64,000 nt of DNA from an uncultured Oscillospiraceae bacterium (GTDB lineage: Bacteria; Bacillota; Clostridia; Oscillospirales; Acutalibacteraceae): contig UQBX01000009.1 in the NCBI GenBank assembly GCA_900539425.1, positions 1 to 64,000 on the forward strand. Direction: 5' to 3'. Below, piece by piece: positions 34,899-43,552 of this stretch. The first letter of the stretch is position 1. Each line of letters starts with the position of its first letter. The translations under genes and the position numbers were made by a program. The notes under the pieces are model-generated. The model was not told the DNA's origin. It did no database searches and saw only the letters and a program-made list of their open reading frames with translations.

Positions 34899-34909
34899 AT
34901 ATACGGATT

Positions 34910-35755
34910 ATGGATTATAGATTTATTGACTACGCAAATATAAATGATGAATTAAAAACAAAATTAAGTGACCTTGCCTTTAAAGACGAGGTCGCTTTTT
35001 TGCGTTTGTGCCACGATTACTCCGAAGGAATAACCACAGGTTTCGGCTTTAACAGTGATATTATGCGACTTGCAGCAGCTTTAAAAGCCTCTGAATTTAC
35101 TTTTGAAAAGTACCGGGCAAAAGGTATTGATGAAACTATATTTTACGATACCCTCAGTGATATAGGGATATGGTGCAGAGAAAACGATAATAAAGGTTTG
35201 AAGAATTACCAATGGATAAAAAATCATGTTTCTTTTGAACTTTTCAAGCTTGGCCGTCTGCAGTTTCAGATATATAAATGCAAAAATCCAACTCTTAATT
35301 ATTCAAAACTTCCGTTTAAATACGGGGATTACGTAATATCAGTTCATGTGCCCGCCTGCGGCAAATTGGATATAAAAGAGTGTGAAGAATCACTGGCAAG
35401 CGCTGTTAATTTCTTTGCTAAGTATTTTCCTAAATTAAGATGGGAATACTTCTTTTGTGAAAGCTGGCTCTTGTATAACAAAAATTCTGAATTCATGGAT
35501 AATAACAGCAACATTATCAGATTTTCAAAATTGTTTGATATAAACTATTCTATAAACTATGAAAACCAAACTTTTGAAAGGGTATTTGGTATTAATAATC
35601 TGCCTGTTTTTAAATCGCAGATAAAAAAATTACCAGAAAACACAAGCCTTCAGAAAAGTGCTAAAGAATATAAACTCAAAAAAGGACGCCTCGGAATCGG
35701 TATCGGCACAATAAAAAAGCAGGCGTTAATACCGCCTGCCCAAATAATTCTGTGA
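34910..35755 (+). CDS. Acyltransferase-domain protein (NAT_N plus GNAT-like C-terminal), intact copy
   Basis: 281 residues. The N-terminal helical half (FLRLCHDYSEGITTGFGF near 30-47) and the C-terminal half match the two-domain family annotated as acyltransferase domain-containing protein (N-acyltransferase N-terminal domain plus GNAT-like C-terminal domain) in Clostridia. The C-terminal signature segments are VISVHVPACGKLDIKECEESL near 142-162, YFFCESWLLY near 183 and NSNIIRFSKLF near 200. Acyl donor and acceptor are unknown. It begins 11 bp after the duplicated fragment of the upstream gene. Its 3' end contains the terminator hairpin of the converging rnhA gene. Confidence 0.75.
   Translation: MDYRFIDYANINDELKTKLSDLAFKDEVAFLRLCHDYSEGITTGFGFNSDIMRLAAALKASEFTFEKYRAKGIDETIFYDTLSDIGIWCRENDNKGLKNYQWIKNHVSFELFKLGRLQFQIYKCKNPTLNYSKLPFKYGDYVISVHVPACGKLDIKECEESLASAVNFFAKYFPKLRWEYFFCESWLLYNKNSEFMDNNSNIIRFSKLFDINYSINYENQTFERVFGINNLPVFKSQIKKLPENTSLQKSAKEYKLKKGRLGIGIGTIKKQALIPPAQIIL
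35713..35739 (-). terminator. rnhA terminator inside the converging gene
   Basis: Read on the minus strand: stem GCAGGCG/CGCCTGC with a 7-base loop followed by six T. It lies in the last codons of the acyltransferase-like gene, so on the plus strand it is coding. Confidence 0.7.
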
Positions 35756-35761
35756 TTTTTA

Positions 35762-36202
35762 TTAACTCTGAAGTTTTTTATACTGCTCAACCGCCAGCCT
35801 GTCACATCTTTCATTGTACGGGTGCCCGTTATGACCTTTTACCCAATTGAATTTCACTTTGTGTTTATCAAGCTGTGCAAGAAGCTGTTCCCATAAATCA
35901 ACATTAAGAGCAGGTTTTTTGTCGGCTTTTTTCCAGCCGTTTCTCATCCATGAATAAACCCATTCTTTATTTACAGCATCGCATACATATTTTGAATCAG
36001 TTGTGAGTTCTACCTCGCATGGCTCTTTCAGCGCTTCAAGAGATTTTATTACAGCCGTGAGTTCCATCCTGTTGTTGGTTGTTTCTTTTTCTGCACCGCT
36101 GAGTTCCTTTTCTGTGCTGCCGTATACAAGCACTGCACCCCAGCCCCCGCAGCCCGGATTTCCGCTGCAGGCGCCGTCTGTATAGATGTAAACTTTTTTC
36201 AT
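35762..36202 (-). CDS. rnhA: Ribonuclease HI
   Basis: 146 residues. Catalytic carboxylates: Asp in YTDGACSGNPG near 8, Glu in NNRMELTAV near 46, Asp in TTDSKYV near 68, Asp in NERCDRLA near 132. It removes RNA from RNA-DNA hybrids. The ATG at 36202 (MKKVYIYTDG) is preferred over one at 36268 because it places the first strand at the N-terminus and has AAAGTGAT upstream. The 3' ends of this gene and the acyltransferase gene are 6 bp apart. Confidence 0.93.
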   Translation of the reverse strand: MKKVYIYTDGACSGNPGCGGWGAVLVYGSTEKELSGAEKETTNNRMELTAVIKSLEALKEPCEVELTTDSKYVCDAVNKEWVYSWMRNGWKKADKKPALNVDLWEQLLAQLDKHKVKFNWVKGHNGHPYNERCDRLAVEQYKKLQS

Positions 36203-36305
36203 AATATCACTTTCTGAAAGTATTTTATTGTTACGGAATATTTTATCACCGTTTATGGTAATAATCAATATAGATTGTGAAGAGCTTTAAATATTTATTC
36301 TTTTC

Positions 36306-36334
36306 TTGACAATAGTTGTGTTATAATTTATTAT
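36306..36334 (+). promoter_or_regulatory. Promoter of the rnj-rplI-dnaB operon
   Basis: TTGACA (36306-36311), 17-bp spacer, TATTAT (36329-36334). Confidence 0.7.
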
Positions 36335-36390
36335 ATATCTAACTATTTTGTTCGGAAAAAATATGATTATAAAGGAGCTAATTTATTTAT

Positions 36391-38172
36391 ATGGCAAAAC
36401 AAAATACTGACGCTGCTAAGAGCGCTGCCGGAAAACGGAATTCCGCAAAGCGCACCTATTCTTATCGCAGAGTTAACAGAAAGCCGCAGACTGCCGTAAA
36501 GAAAACAAGGCATACTGATCATATCAGGATAGCTTTTCTGGGCGGCATGAATGAGATAGGCAAAAACATGACCGTTTATGAGTATGGCGGCGATATGTTT
36601 ATCGTTGACTGCGGTCTGGCTTTCCCGGGAGCAGAGCTTCTCGGAGTTGATTCAGTAATTCCTGATTTTACTTTTGTTGAGGAAAATGCTGATAAAATAA
36701 AAGGACTGCTCATAACCCACGGTCACGAGGATCATATAGGTGCAATACCGTATCTCCTCAAAAAGCTGAATATACCTATTTATTCCACAAGACTTACAAT
36801 CGGTCTTATCAAAGGAAAACTCAAGGAACATGGATTGCTTGATCATGCAAAGCTTCATGAGATAAGCCCTTCTGATAAAATAAAACTCGGTAAATTTACC
36901 GTTGAGTTTATACATGTAAATCATTCAATTCCGGATGCCGTAGGTCTTGCAATAAGCTGTGCAGGCGGTACCGTAATACACACAGGCGATTTTAAGATTG
37001 ATACTACTCCGGTTGACGGCGATATGATTAATCTTCCCAGATTTGCTGAATACGGCACAAAGGGCGTTCTTGCGCTTTTGCAGGATTCAACCAACGCCGA
37101 GAGACCGGGTTATACAATGAGCGAGAAAAAGGTTGGCGAATCATTCCTTAACCTTTTCAGAAAAGCGGGTAAACGCAGAATAGTTGTTGCAACTTTTGCT
37201 TCAAATATTCACAGGGTTCAGCAGATAATTGATGTTGCTAAGCACCTGAAACGTAAAGTTGCCGTAGTCGGCAGAAGCCTTGAAAATCTTGTTCAGGTTG
37301 GCGAAGAACTCGGCTATCTCAATGTTCCAGATAATATTCTTATCAGTATTGATGAAATAAGAAATTATTCCGATGATAAACTTGTTATAATCACAACAGG
37401 TTCACAGGGTGAGCCCATGAGTGCTCTTACCAAAATTGCAAACGGCGAACATAAAAAAGTAACAGCTTCACCGAATGACTACGTAATTATTTCTGCTACG
37501 CCAATCCCGGGCAACGAAAAAATGGTGGGTAACGTAGTAAACGAACTCATGAAACGTGATATAGAGGTAATCTATGAAAAAATGTACGAAGTTCACGTTT
37601 CGGGACACGCCTGTCAGGAAGAGCTTAAACTTATGATGGGCATAGTTAATCCTCAGTTTTTCATTCCTGTTCACGGTGAGCAAAAGCATCTTAGAAAGCA
37701 CGCTCAGCTTGCAGAAGCAATGGGCATTAATAAGAAAAATATTTTCGTAGGTGACATCGGTAATTATATAGAGATTTCAGATAAAGGCATAAAACGCCTT
37801 GAAAATGTTCCCAGCGGCGCTGTGTATGTTGATGGTTACGGCGTTGGAGATGTCGGAAATATCGTGCTGAATGACAGAAAACACCTTTCTGCGGACGGTA
37901 TTATAATCATAGTTGCAACAATAGATTCCGAAACTGGAGAAATACTTTGCGGCCCTGATATTGTCAGCAGAGGATTTGTATATGTAAGGGAAAGCGAGGA
38001 GCTTATAAACTCAGCAAGAGACCTTGCCTGCCGAGTTATTGATGAGACATATAACTGCCGTCATCATGACTGGAATACCGTAAAAACAAATCTCAGGGAC
38101 GAGATTTCTCATATGATGTATGAAAAAACAAAACGTAATCCCATGATTCTTCCGATCATTATGGAGATTTAA
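36391..38172 (+). CDS. rnj: Ribonuclease J
   Basis: 593 residues. After a basic N-terminal extension of about 45 residues comes the metallo-beta-lactamase/beta-CASP core: ITHGHEDHIGAIPYLL near 109-124 (HxHxDH zinc site), HTGDFKID near 191, and IPVHGEQKHLRKHAQLA near 428. It is the main 5'-3' exo- and endoribonuclease of Firmicutes, acting in mRNA decay and rRNA processing. AAAGGAG is present but 13 bases from the ATG, a long spacing. It precedes rplI by 13 bp. Confidence 0.94.
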   Translation: MAKQNTDAAKSAAGKRNSAKRTYSYRRVNRKPQTAVKKTRHTDHIRIAFLGGMNEIGKNMTVYEYGGDMFIVDCGLAFPGAELLGVDSVIPDFTFVEENADKIKGLLITHGHEDHIGAIPYLLKKLNIPIYSTRLTIGLIKGKLKEHGLLDHAKLHEISPSDKIKLGKFTVEFIHVNHSIPDAVGLAISCAGGTVIHTGDFKIDTTPVDGDMINLPRFAEYGTKGVLALLQDSTNAERPGYTMSEKKVGESFLNLFRKAGKRRIVVATFASNIHRVQQIIDVAKHLKRKVAVVGRSLENLVQVGEELGYLNVPDNILISIDEIRNYSDDKLVIITTGSQGEPMSALTKIANGEHKKVTASPNDYVIISATPIPGNEKMVGNVVNELMKRDIEVIYEKMYEVHVSGHACQEELKLMMGIVNPQFFIPVHGEQKHLRKHAQLAEAMGINKKNIFVGDIGNYIEISDKGIKRLENVPSGAVYVDGYGVGDVGNIVLNDRKHLSADGIIIIVATIDSETGEILCGPDIVSRGFVYVRESEELINSARDLACRVIDETYNCRHHDWNTVKTNLRDEISHMMYEKTKRNPMILPIIMEI

Positions 38173-38185
38173 GGAGGGCAAATTT

Positions 38186-38629
38186 ATGAAAGTTATATTA
38201 AAACAAGACGTTAAAAATTTAGGAAAAAAAGGCGAACTCGTTAATGCTTCTGACGGTTACGCAAGGAATTATCTGTTTCCGCGCGGACTTGCCATGGAGG
38301 CTAACGCAAGCGCTATGAATGATTTTAACAACAAAGAAAATGCCAAAAAATTTCATAAACAAGAGGAAATAAAGGCGGCACAGGCTGATTGCGCAAAGCT
38401 TGATGGTAAAACCTTCAAGCATACCGCTAAAGCCGGCTCAAACGGAAAACTTTTCGGTTCTGTTACCGCAAAGGATGTTTCAGCAGAAATAAAAAAAGAG
38501 TTGAACCTTGATGTTGACAAACGCAAGATTAGTATGGACGATGTTAAGCAGTTCGGCACTTATGAAGCTGAAGTTAAAGTTTATCAGGGTATTACCGCAA
38601 AAATTTATGTTCAGGTTACCGAAGCGTAA
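38186..38629 (+). CDS. rplI: 50S ribosomal protein L9
   Basis: 147 residues. The N-terminal domain MKVILKQDVKNLGKKGELVNASDGYARNYL is diagnostic. The long connecting helix and C-terminal RNA-binding domain follow. AAGGAGGG precedes the ATG. The rplI-dnaB order is standard in Firmicutes. Confidence 0.97.
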   Translation: MKVILKQDVKNLGKKGELVNASDGYARNYLFPRGLAMEANASAMNDFNNKENAKKFHKQEEIKAAQADCAKLDGKTFKHTAKAGSNGKLFGSVTAKDVSAEIKKELNLDVDKRKISMDDVKQFGTYEAEVKVYQGITAKIYVQVTEA

Positions 38630-38641
38630 TCTAAGAAACGG

Positions 38642-40024
38642 ATGATTAAAATGCCAACAAACAATACAGGCTCTGTTTCAATGCCTTACAGTCTGGAGGC
38701 TGAACAGGCAGTTTTGGGCTCTATACTCATTGAGCCCGAATGTATGGAAGACGTTGTTTCAATAGTTAAACAGGAATATTTTTATCTTCCCCAGCACAGA
38801 TCGATTTTTGGCTCCATGATGGCAATGTTTACAGGCTCAAAAGCCAGAATAGATCCTGTTGTAATAGCGGACTCACTTGCTAAAGAGGGTCTTTACGATG
38901 ATGCGGGCGGCAGGGAATATCTTTTGACGCTCAAGGACAGCGTTCCTTCAACCGCTAATGTAAAGACTTATGCAAAGATAGTTGAGGAACAGTATTATTT
39001 AAGGACTTTGATAGGGCTTTCTCAGCATATTATTGATGAAGCTGTTTCAAATAATACAAATGCAGTTTCACTTCTTGAGTATGCGGAGCAGAAGATATAT
39101 GACATCAGACAGGGCTCCGAAGACGATGATCCGAAAAAGCTTTCAGATGTTATTGTGAACGATGTATATGACCGTTTACATAAAATCACCGGTGAAGATA
39201 AGGAAAAATATCAGTCTGTTCCGTCAGGCTTTAATCTGCTTGACAGATATATTTCAGGCCTCGGAAAGTCAGACCTTATACTTATCGGCGCCCGTCCTGC
39301 AATGGGTAAAACTTCTTTTGCGCTCAATCTTGCTCAGAATGTTTCTATGACAGCCAGAAAAAAATGCGTTTTCTTCAGTCTTGAGATGTCTAAAGAGCAG
39401 CTTGCAGAACGCTTGCTTTCAGCAAGAGCAGGTATTCCAAGTCAGAAAATACGCAGAGGCGAACTCACCGATGATGAGTGGGTGCGTCTCGGAAACGCTG
39501 CAGGTGAGTTTGAAGAAGCAGAACTCTATCTTGACGATTCATCAAGTATAACAGTTCCCGAAATAAAAGCAAAAGTACGCCGTATGAAAGACGTAGATGT
39601 TATACTTATTGACTATTTGGGATTACTGCAGTCTGCCGTCAGAAAAGAGAACAGAGTTCAGGAAGTTTCAGACATCACGCGTAATCTGAAAATGATGGCA
39701 AAAGACCTCAATATTCCCGTTGTATGCTGCGCACAGCTTTCAAGAGGTACTGAGGGAAGAAACAAAAGCCACAGACCGCAGCTTGCAGACCTTCGTGAAT
39801 CAGGCTCAATTGAGCAGGATGCCGATATTGTTCTTTTCCTTTACAGACCGGATTATTACAGCGGCGAAGTTGATGATGATAAGAAGAGTCAGATAGATGA
39901 AAATGCTACTGAGCTAATAGTTGCTAAAAACAGACACGGCGCAACAGGAACGGTAGAAATGACATTCGATAAAGAATTTACAAGATTCAGATGCGTTGAA
40001 AAAGATTACGGCGATGAACAATAA
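38642..40024 (+). CDS. dnaB: Replicative DNA helicase DnaB
   Basis: 460 residues. N-terminal primase-interacting domain (MPYSLEAEQAVLGSILIEPECMEDV), RecA-like domain with Walker A GARPAMGKTSFALN near 218, Walker B VILIDYLGLLQ near 320, DLRESGSIEQDADIVLFLYR near 380. Full length with no intein. ATG 38642 or 38651 could start it; the ribosome site is weak. Unwinds DNA at the replication fork. It overlaps tilS by 11 bp. Confidence 0.96.
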   Translation: MIKMPTNNTGSVSMPYSLEAEQAVLGSILIEPECMEDVVSIVKQEYFYLPQHRSIFGSMMAMFTGSKARIDPVVIADSLAKEGLYDDAGGREYLLTLKDSVPSTANVKTYAKIVEEQYYLRTLIGLSQHIIDEAVSNNTNAVSLLEYAEQKIYDIRQGSEDDDPKKLSDVIVNDVYDRLHKITGEDKEKYQSVPSGFNLLDRYISGLGKSDLILIGARPAMGKTSFALNLAQNVSMTARKKCVFFSLEMSKEQLAERLLSARAGIPSQKIRRGELTDDEWVRLGNAAGEFEEAELYLDDSSSITVPEIKAKVRRMKDVDVILIDYLGLLQSAVRKENRVQEVSDITRNLKMMAKDLNIPVVCCAQLSRGTEGRNKSHRPQLADLRESGSIEQDADIVLFLYRPDYYSGEVDDDKKSQIDENATELIVAKNRHGATGTVEMTFDKEFTRFRCVEKDYGDEQ

Positions 40025-41321
40025 GATTCTTGATACTGTAAAAAAATATAACATGATTTCAAAAGGGGATTCGGTGCTTATTGCCCTTTCGGGCGGCGCC
40101 GATTCCGTTATGCTGACATACTTTCTGCTGAGTATAAGGGATGAATATTCTCTTAAACTCACCGCCGCTCATGTAGAACATGGCATTAGGGGCGAAGAAA
40201 GCCTTTCAGATGCAGAATTTTGCAGAGAACTATGTAAGAATAACGGCATTGATTTCAGAATCCTTCACATAAACGCTCCTACTGAGGCAAAAGAAAACAA
40301 AATGGGCGTTGAAGAATACAGCAGAAAAGCCAGATATAACTTTTTTGAAACCATTGAATGTGACAAAATTGCAACAGCACATAATTTGTCTGACAATATT
40401 GAAACAATGATATTCAGAATTACACGAGGTACTTCTCTAAAAGGGCTTTGCTCTATTCCGCCGGTTAGGGGAAAGATAATCAGACCATTGATAGAAGTTA
40501 CATCGTCTGAAATCAGAAATTATCTCAATAATAACGGTATCAGTTACAGAACAGACAGTACTAACAGCGACAGCAGTTATACAAGAAATTATATCAGAAA
40601 TGAAATAATGCCTTTGCTTAAGAAGTTGAACAGCGAATTTGAAACTCATGCGGCTCATCTGTTTGAATCTTTAAGATGCGATGAGGAATTCATTGAGACG
40701 AGAATTAACTCCGTTTATGCTGGCGCATGCAAGGATAATATGCTCGTTTCCGATGTTATCAATGAGCTTTCAGATAGTGAAAAACGCAGAATTGCAGCAA
40801 AATGGCTGAATGATAATTCACTGCCTGTCAATGATAATGTTATATGCGGTGTTCTTCGCCTTTGCTCGTGCAATTCACGGTTTGAAATTAACAGAGATAT
40901 TGCGGCTGTTTCAGCAAACGGTTTTATAAGGCTTATAAATTTATCAGGAAACAGGTCTGAAATTGATTTTAAAGTGTCAAAATCCGTTCTTTCTGTAAAA
41001 GATTTTTTAAATAAATATGAATTTAACTATAAAAAGTTTGATTTTTACTGTGACTGTGATAAAATAGTTGGCAATGTTATTGTAAGAAGCAGAAAAGAAG
41101 GGGATTCAATTACCCTTAATGGCAGGAACTGTACTAAATCATTGAAAAAATTTTACAATGAGTTGCATATACCTGCCGAAAAAAGATACCGAATACCTGT
41201 TATTGCGGATGATATCGGTGTTATCGGTATTGCTCAAACAGCTGTTTCTAAGCGTGTTGCTGTAGATAAATCTACAAAAAATATGCTAATTCTGAAAATC
41301 CGTACGGAGGATAAGATTTAA
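40014..41321 (+). CDS. tilS: tRNA(Ile)-lysidine synthase
   Basis: 435 residues. The ATP-pyrophosphatase loop is ALSGGADSVML near 23-33. AAHVEHGIRGEES and ATAHNLSDNIETMIFRITRGTSLKGL are family motifs, and the C-terminal domain reads RKEGDSITLNGRNCTKSLKKFYNELHIPAEKR. It converts C34 of tRNA-Ile(CAU) to lysidine so that it reads AUA. The ATG at 40014 lies inside dnaB. One-base overlap with ftsH; the hpt gene often found between tilS and ftsH is absent. Confidence 0.94.
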   Translation: MNNKILDTVKKYNMISKGDSVLIALSGGADSVMLTYFLLSIRDEYSLKLTAAHVEHGIRGEESLSDAEFCRELCKNNGIDFRILHINAPTEAKENKMGVEEYSRKARYNFFETIECDKIATAHNLSDNIETMIFRITRGTSLKGLCSIPPVRGKIIRPLIEVTSSEIRNYLNNNGISYRTDSTNSDSSYTRNYIRNEIMPLLKKLNSEFETHAAHLFESLRCDEEFIETRINSVYAGACKDNMLVSDVINELSDSEKRRIAAKWLNDNSLPVNDNVICGVLRLCSCNSRFEINRDIAAVSANGFIRLINLSGNRSEIDFKVSKSVLSVKDFLNKYEFNYKKFDFYCDCDKIVGNVIVRSRKEGDSITLNGRNCTKSLKKFYNELHIPAEKRYRIPVIADDIGVIGIAQTAVSKRVAVDKSTKNMLILKIRTEDKI

Positions 41322-43366
41322 TGAACAATTTGTCCAAAAACTGGAAGTCGGCGCTGTTTTATATTCTGATTCCCGTTTTGCTTGTTGTTTTTGCGTTTGC
41401 CATTGCAAACCAGCAGAACGATACTGAATTGAAGTACAGCCAGATTGTAAATCTGTTTAAAACAAATCAGGTTTCTGAATTTGAACTTGATCTGACTTCC
41501 GGCACATTAACTTATGAAACTTTTGATAAGCCTGATGAAGTCCAGAAATACAAGGTGCCGAGCGTAACGTATTTTATTGAAGATATCAGAGACAGCATCA
41601 ATGAATATAACGAGGCTCATCCTGATGCTCAGATTGAGTATAATTATAAACAGAGCAGCTCCAGAAACTGGATATTTAATCTTTTGCCCTATATCATAAT
41701 CATTGCCGGCGGCGCAGTTTTTGCTTGGTTTATGATGAAGAAAATGGGCGACACCATGAGCAATGAAACCAACAGAACTCTTGGTTTCGGCAGAGTAAAG
41801 ACAAAATCTTTAGAGGATAAGAATAAAAAGACTTTTGCCGATGTCGCAGGATGCGATGAGGAAAAAGCGGAACTTGAAGAGCTCGTAGAATTCCTTAAAG
41901 ATCCGCAGAAATTTACTGATTTGGGTGCAAGGATTCCTAAAGGCGTATTGCTTGTAGGCCCTCCGGGTACAGGTAAAACCTTGCTTGCAAAAGCTGTTGC
42001 CGGCGAGGCGAATGCTCCGTTCCTCTCAATTTCCGGTTCTGATTTTGTTGAAATGTATGTTGGTGTAGGTGCAAGCCGTGTCAGAGATTTGTTTTCGCAG
42101 GCAATAAAAAAAGCACCCGCAATAGTGTTCATTGATGAAATTGATGCTGTGGGCAGACACAGAGGTGCAGGTACAGGCGGCGGAAACGATGAACGTGAGC
42201 AGACTCTTAATCAGCTGCTTGTAGAAATGGATGGTTTCGGTACAAACAGCGGCGTTATTGTTATTGCCGCAACGAACCGCCCTGATGTTCTTGACCCCGC
42301 TCTTTTGAGACCCGGCAGATTTGACAGGCAGATAACAGTAAACAGACCTGATACACAGGGAAGGGAAGATATTCTCAAGGTACATGCTAAGAATAAGCCT
42401 CTCGGTCCTGATGTTAACCTCAAGGAAATAGCTCAGCTCACTATCGGATTTACAGGTGCTGACCTTGAAAACCTTCTTAATGAAGCTGCTCTTTTGGCGG
42501 CAAGAAGGCATAAAAAAGCTATTACTAATCAGGAAATTCAGGATGCTACAACCCGTGTTGAAATGGGTACGGAAAAGAAATCTCACAAGTATTCAGATAA
42601 AGCTAAAAAGCTTACTGCTTATCATGAAGCCGGTCATGCCGTAGTATCTTATTATCTTGAGAATCATGACCCTGTAAAAGAGATTTCTATCATTCCCCGT
42701 GGCCTTGGTGCTGGCGGTTATACTATGTATCAGCCGCAGGAAGAAAATTATACTTCCAAAAATGAAATGCTTGATACTCTTGTTTCTATGATGGGCGGTC
42801 GTGTTGCGGAAGCCATTGCCCTTGATGATATATCTACCGGAGCATCTAATGACCTTCAGCGTGCAACGCAGATTTGCAGAGACATGGTTGCAAAGTACGG
42901 TATGAATGATGAGTTAGGTCCTGTTGTTTACAGTGATGAAAATAACGAGGTATTCCTTGGAAAAGATTTCGGTCATGTAAACAATTACAGTGAGCATACT
43001 TCTGCAAGAATTGACGAGCAGATTGAAAAAATGATGCGCAACGCTTATGACAGAACTTATAAATTGCTGACCGAACACAGAGATAAACTCAATCTTGTTG
43101 CTGAAACTCTTATTGAAAGAGAAAAGATTAATGCAGCAGAATTTGATTCTCTGATGAAGGACGGTCATCTTCCTGTTGAAGATGCCGAAGTTGCCGAACC
43201 TGTTCAGAATGAAACAGAAAGTTCTGATAATGATTTAGCTGAAAACGCAGAGAATGAAGCTAAGCAAGAAGATGTTTCTGATAATGTTTCCGAAGAAACA
43301 GCGTCTGATAGCAATGACGTCCCTGTATCTGATGATGCCGACAGTACGTCAGACAGCGAATTATAA
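41321..43366 (+). CDS. ftsH: ATP-dependent zinc metalloprotease FtsH
   Basis: 681 residues. Two membrane helices (about 12-29 and 125-143) flank a short extracytoplasmic domain. AAA module: Walker A GPPGTGKTLLAKAVAGE near 213, Walker B IVFIDEIDAVGRHRG near 268, second region of homology ATNRPDVLDPALLRPGRFDRQ. Zinc site HEAGH near 434. Degrades misfolded and regulatory membrane proteins. The last 60 residues are an acidic Asp/Glu/Ser/Asn-rich tail after the protease domain. Overlaps tilS by one base. Confidence 0.96.
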   Translation: MNNLSKNWKSALFYILIPVLLVVFAFAIANQQNDTELKYSQIVNLFKTNQVSEFELDLTSGTLTYETFDKPDEVQKYKVPSVTYFIEDIRDSINEYNEAHPDAQIEYNYKQSSSRNWIFNLLPYIIIIAGGAVFAWFMMKKMGDTMSNETNRTLGFGRVKTKSLEDKNKKTFADVAGCDEEKAELEELVEFLKDPQKFTDLGARIPKGVLLVGPPGTGKTLLAKAVAGEANAPFLSISGSDFVEMYVGVGASRVRDLFSQAIKKAPAIVFIDEIDAVGRHRGAGTGGGNDEREQTLNQLLVEMDGFGTNSGVIVIAATNRPDVLDPALLRPGRFDRQITVNRPDTQGREDILKVHAKNKPLGPDVNLKEIAQLTIGFTGADLENLLNEAALLAARRHKKAITNQEIQDATTRVEMGTEKKSHKYSDKAKKLTAYHEAGHAVVSYYLENHDPVKEISIIPRGLGAGGYTMYQPQEENYTSKNEMLDTLVSMMGGRVAEAIALDDISTGASNDLQRATQICRDMVAKYGMNDELGPVVYSDENNEVFLGKDFGHVNNYSEHTSARIDEQIEKMMRNAYDRTYKLLTEHRDKLNLVAETLIEREKINAAEFDSLMKDGHLPVEDAEVAEPVQNETESSDNDLAENAENEAKQEDVSDNVSEETASDSNDVPVSDDADSTSDSEL

Positions 43367-43384
43367 TATTTAAACAATTAGTGT

Positions 43385-43420
43385 AAAAAATAAGATGTGT
43401 TTATCGCATCTTATTTTTTT
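43385..43420 (+). terminator. Intrinsic terminator after ftsH
   Basis: Stem AAAAAATAAGATG/CATCTTATTTTTT with a short apical loop, followed by T. Confidence 0.85.
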
Positions 43421-43493
43421 ATTCAGAACTTTGACGTTAATCTATTTTTTTTAGAATATATTTTCATTATATTGTTGCAATAATTACAAAATC

Positions 43494-43521
43494 TTGACAA
43501 ATCCACAATATCTTGTATAAT
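43494..43521 (+). promoter_or_regulatory. Promoter of the topoisomerase pair
   Basis: TTGACA (43494-43499), 16-bp spacer, TATAAT (43516-43521), about 31 bp ahead of the ATG. Confidence 0.85.
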
Positions 43522-43552
43522 ATATCTTTGTATAAATAATTCGGAGGTTATT

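Larger units (their letters stand above)
34197..35312 (+). repeat. 558-bp direct tandem duplication
   Basis: Copy 1 is 34197-34754 and copy 2 is 34755-35312, abutting directly. Each spans the last 144 bases of the membrane protein gene plus the first about 400 bases of the acyltransferase-like gene. The copies differ at only five positions, all in the final 80 bases (around 34683-34688 and 34725-34730 of copy 1). No microhomology is visible at the junction. Confidence 0.95.

Noticed and set aside
38642..40024. Intein or insertion in dnaB
   Set aside because: The helicase is of normal length and its motifs are uninterrupted.
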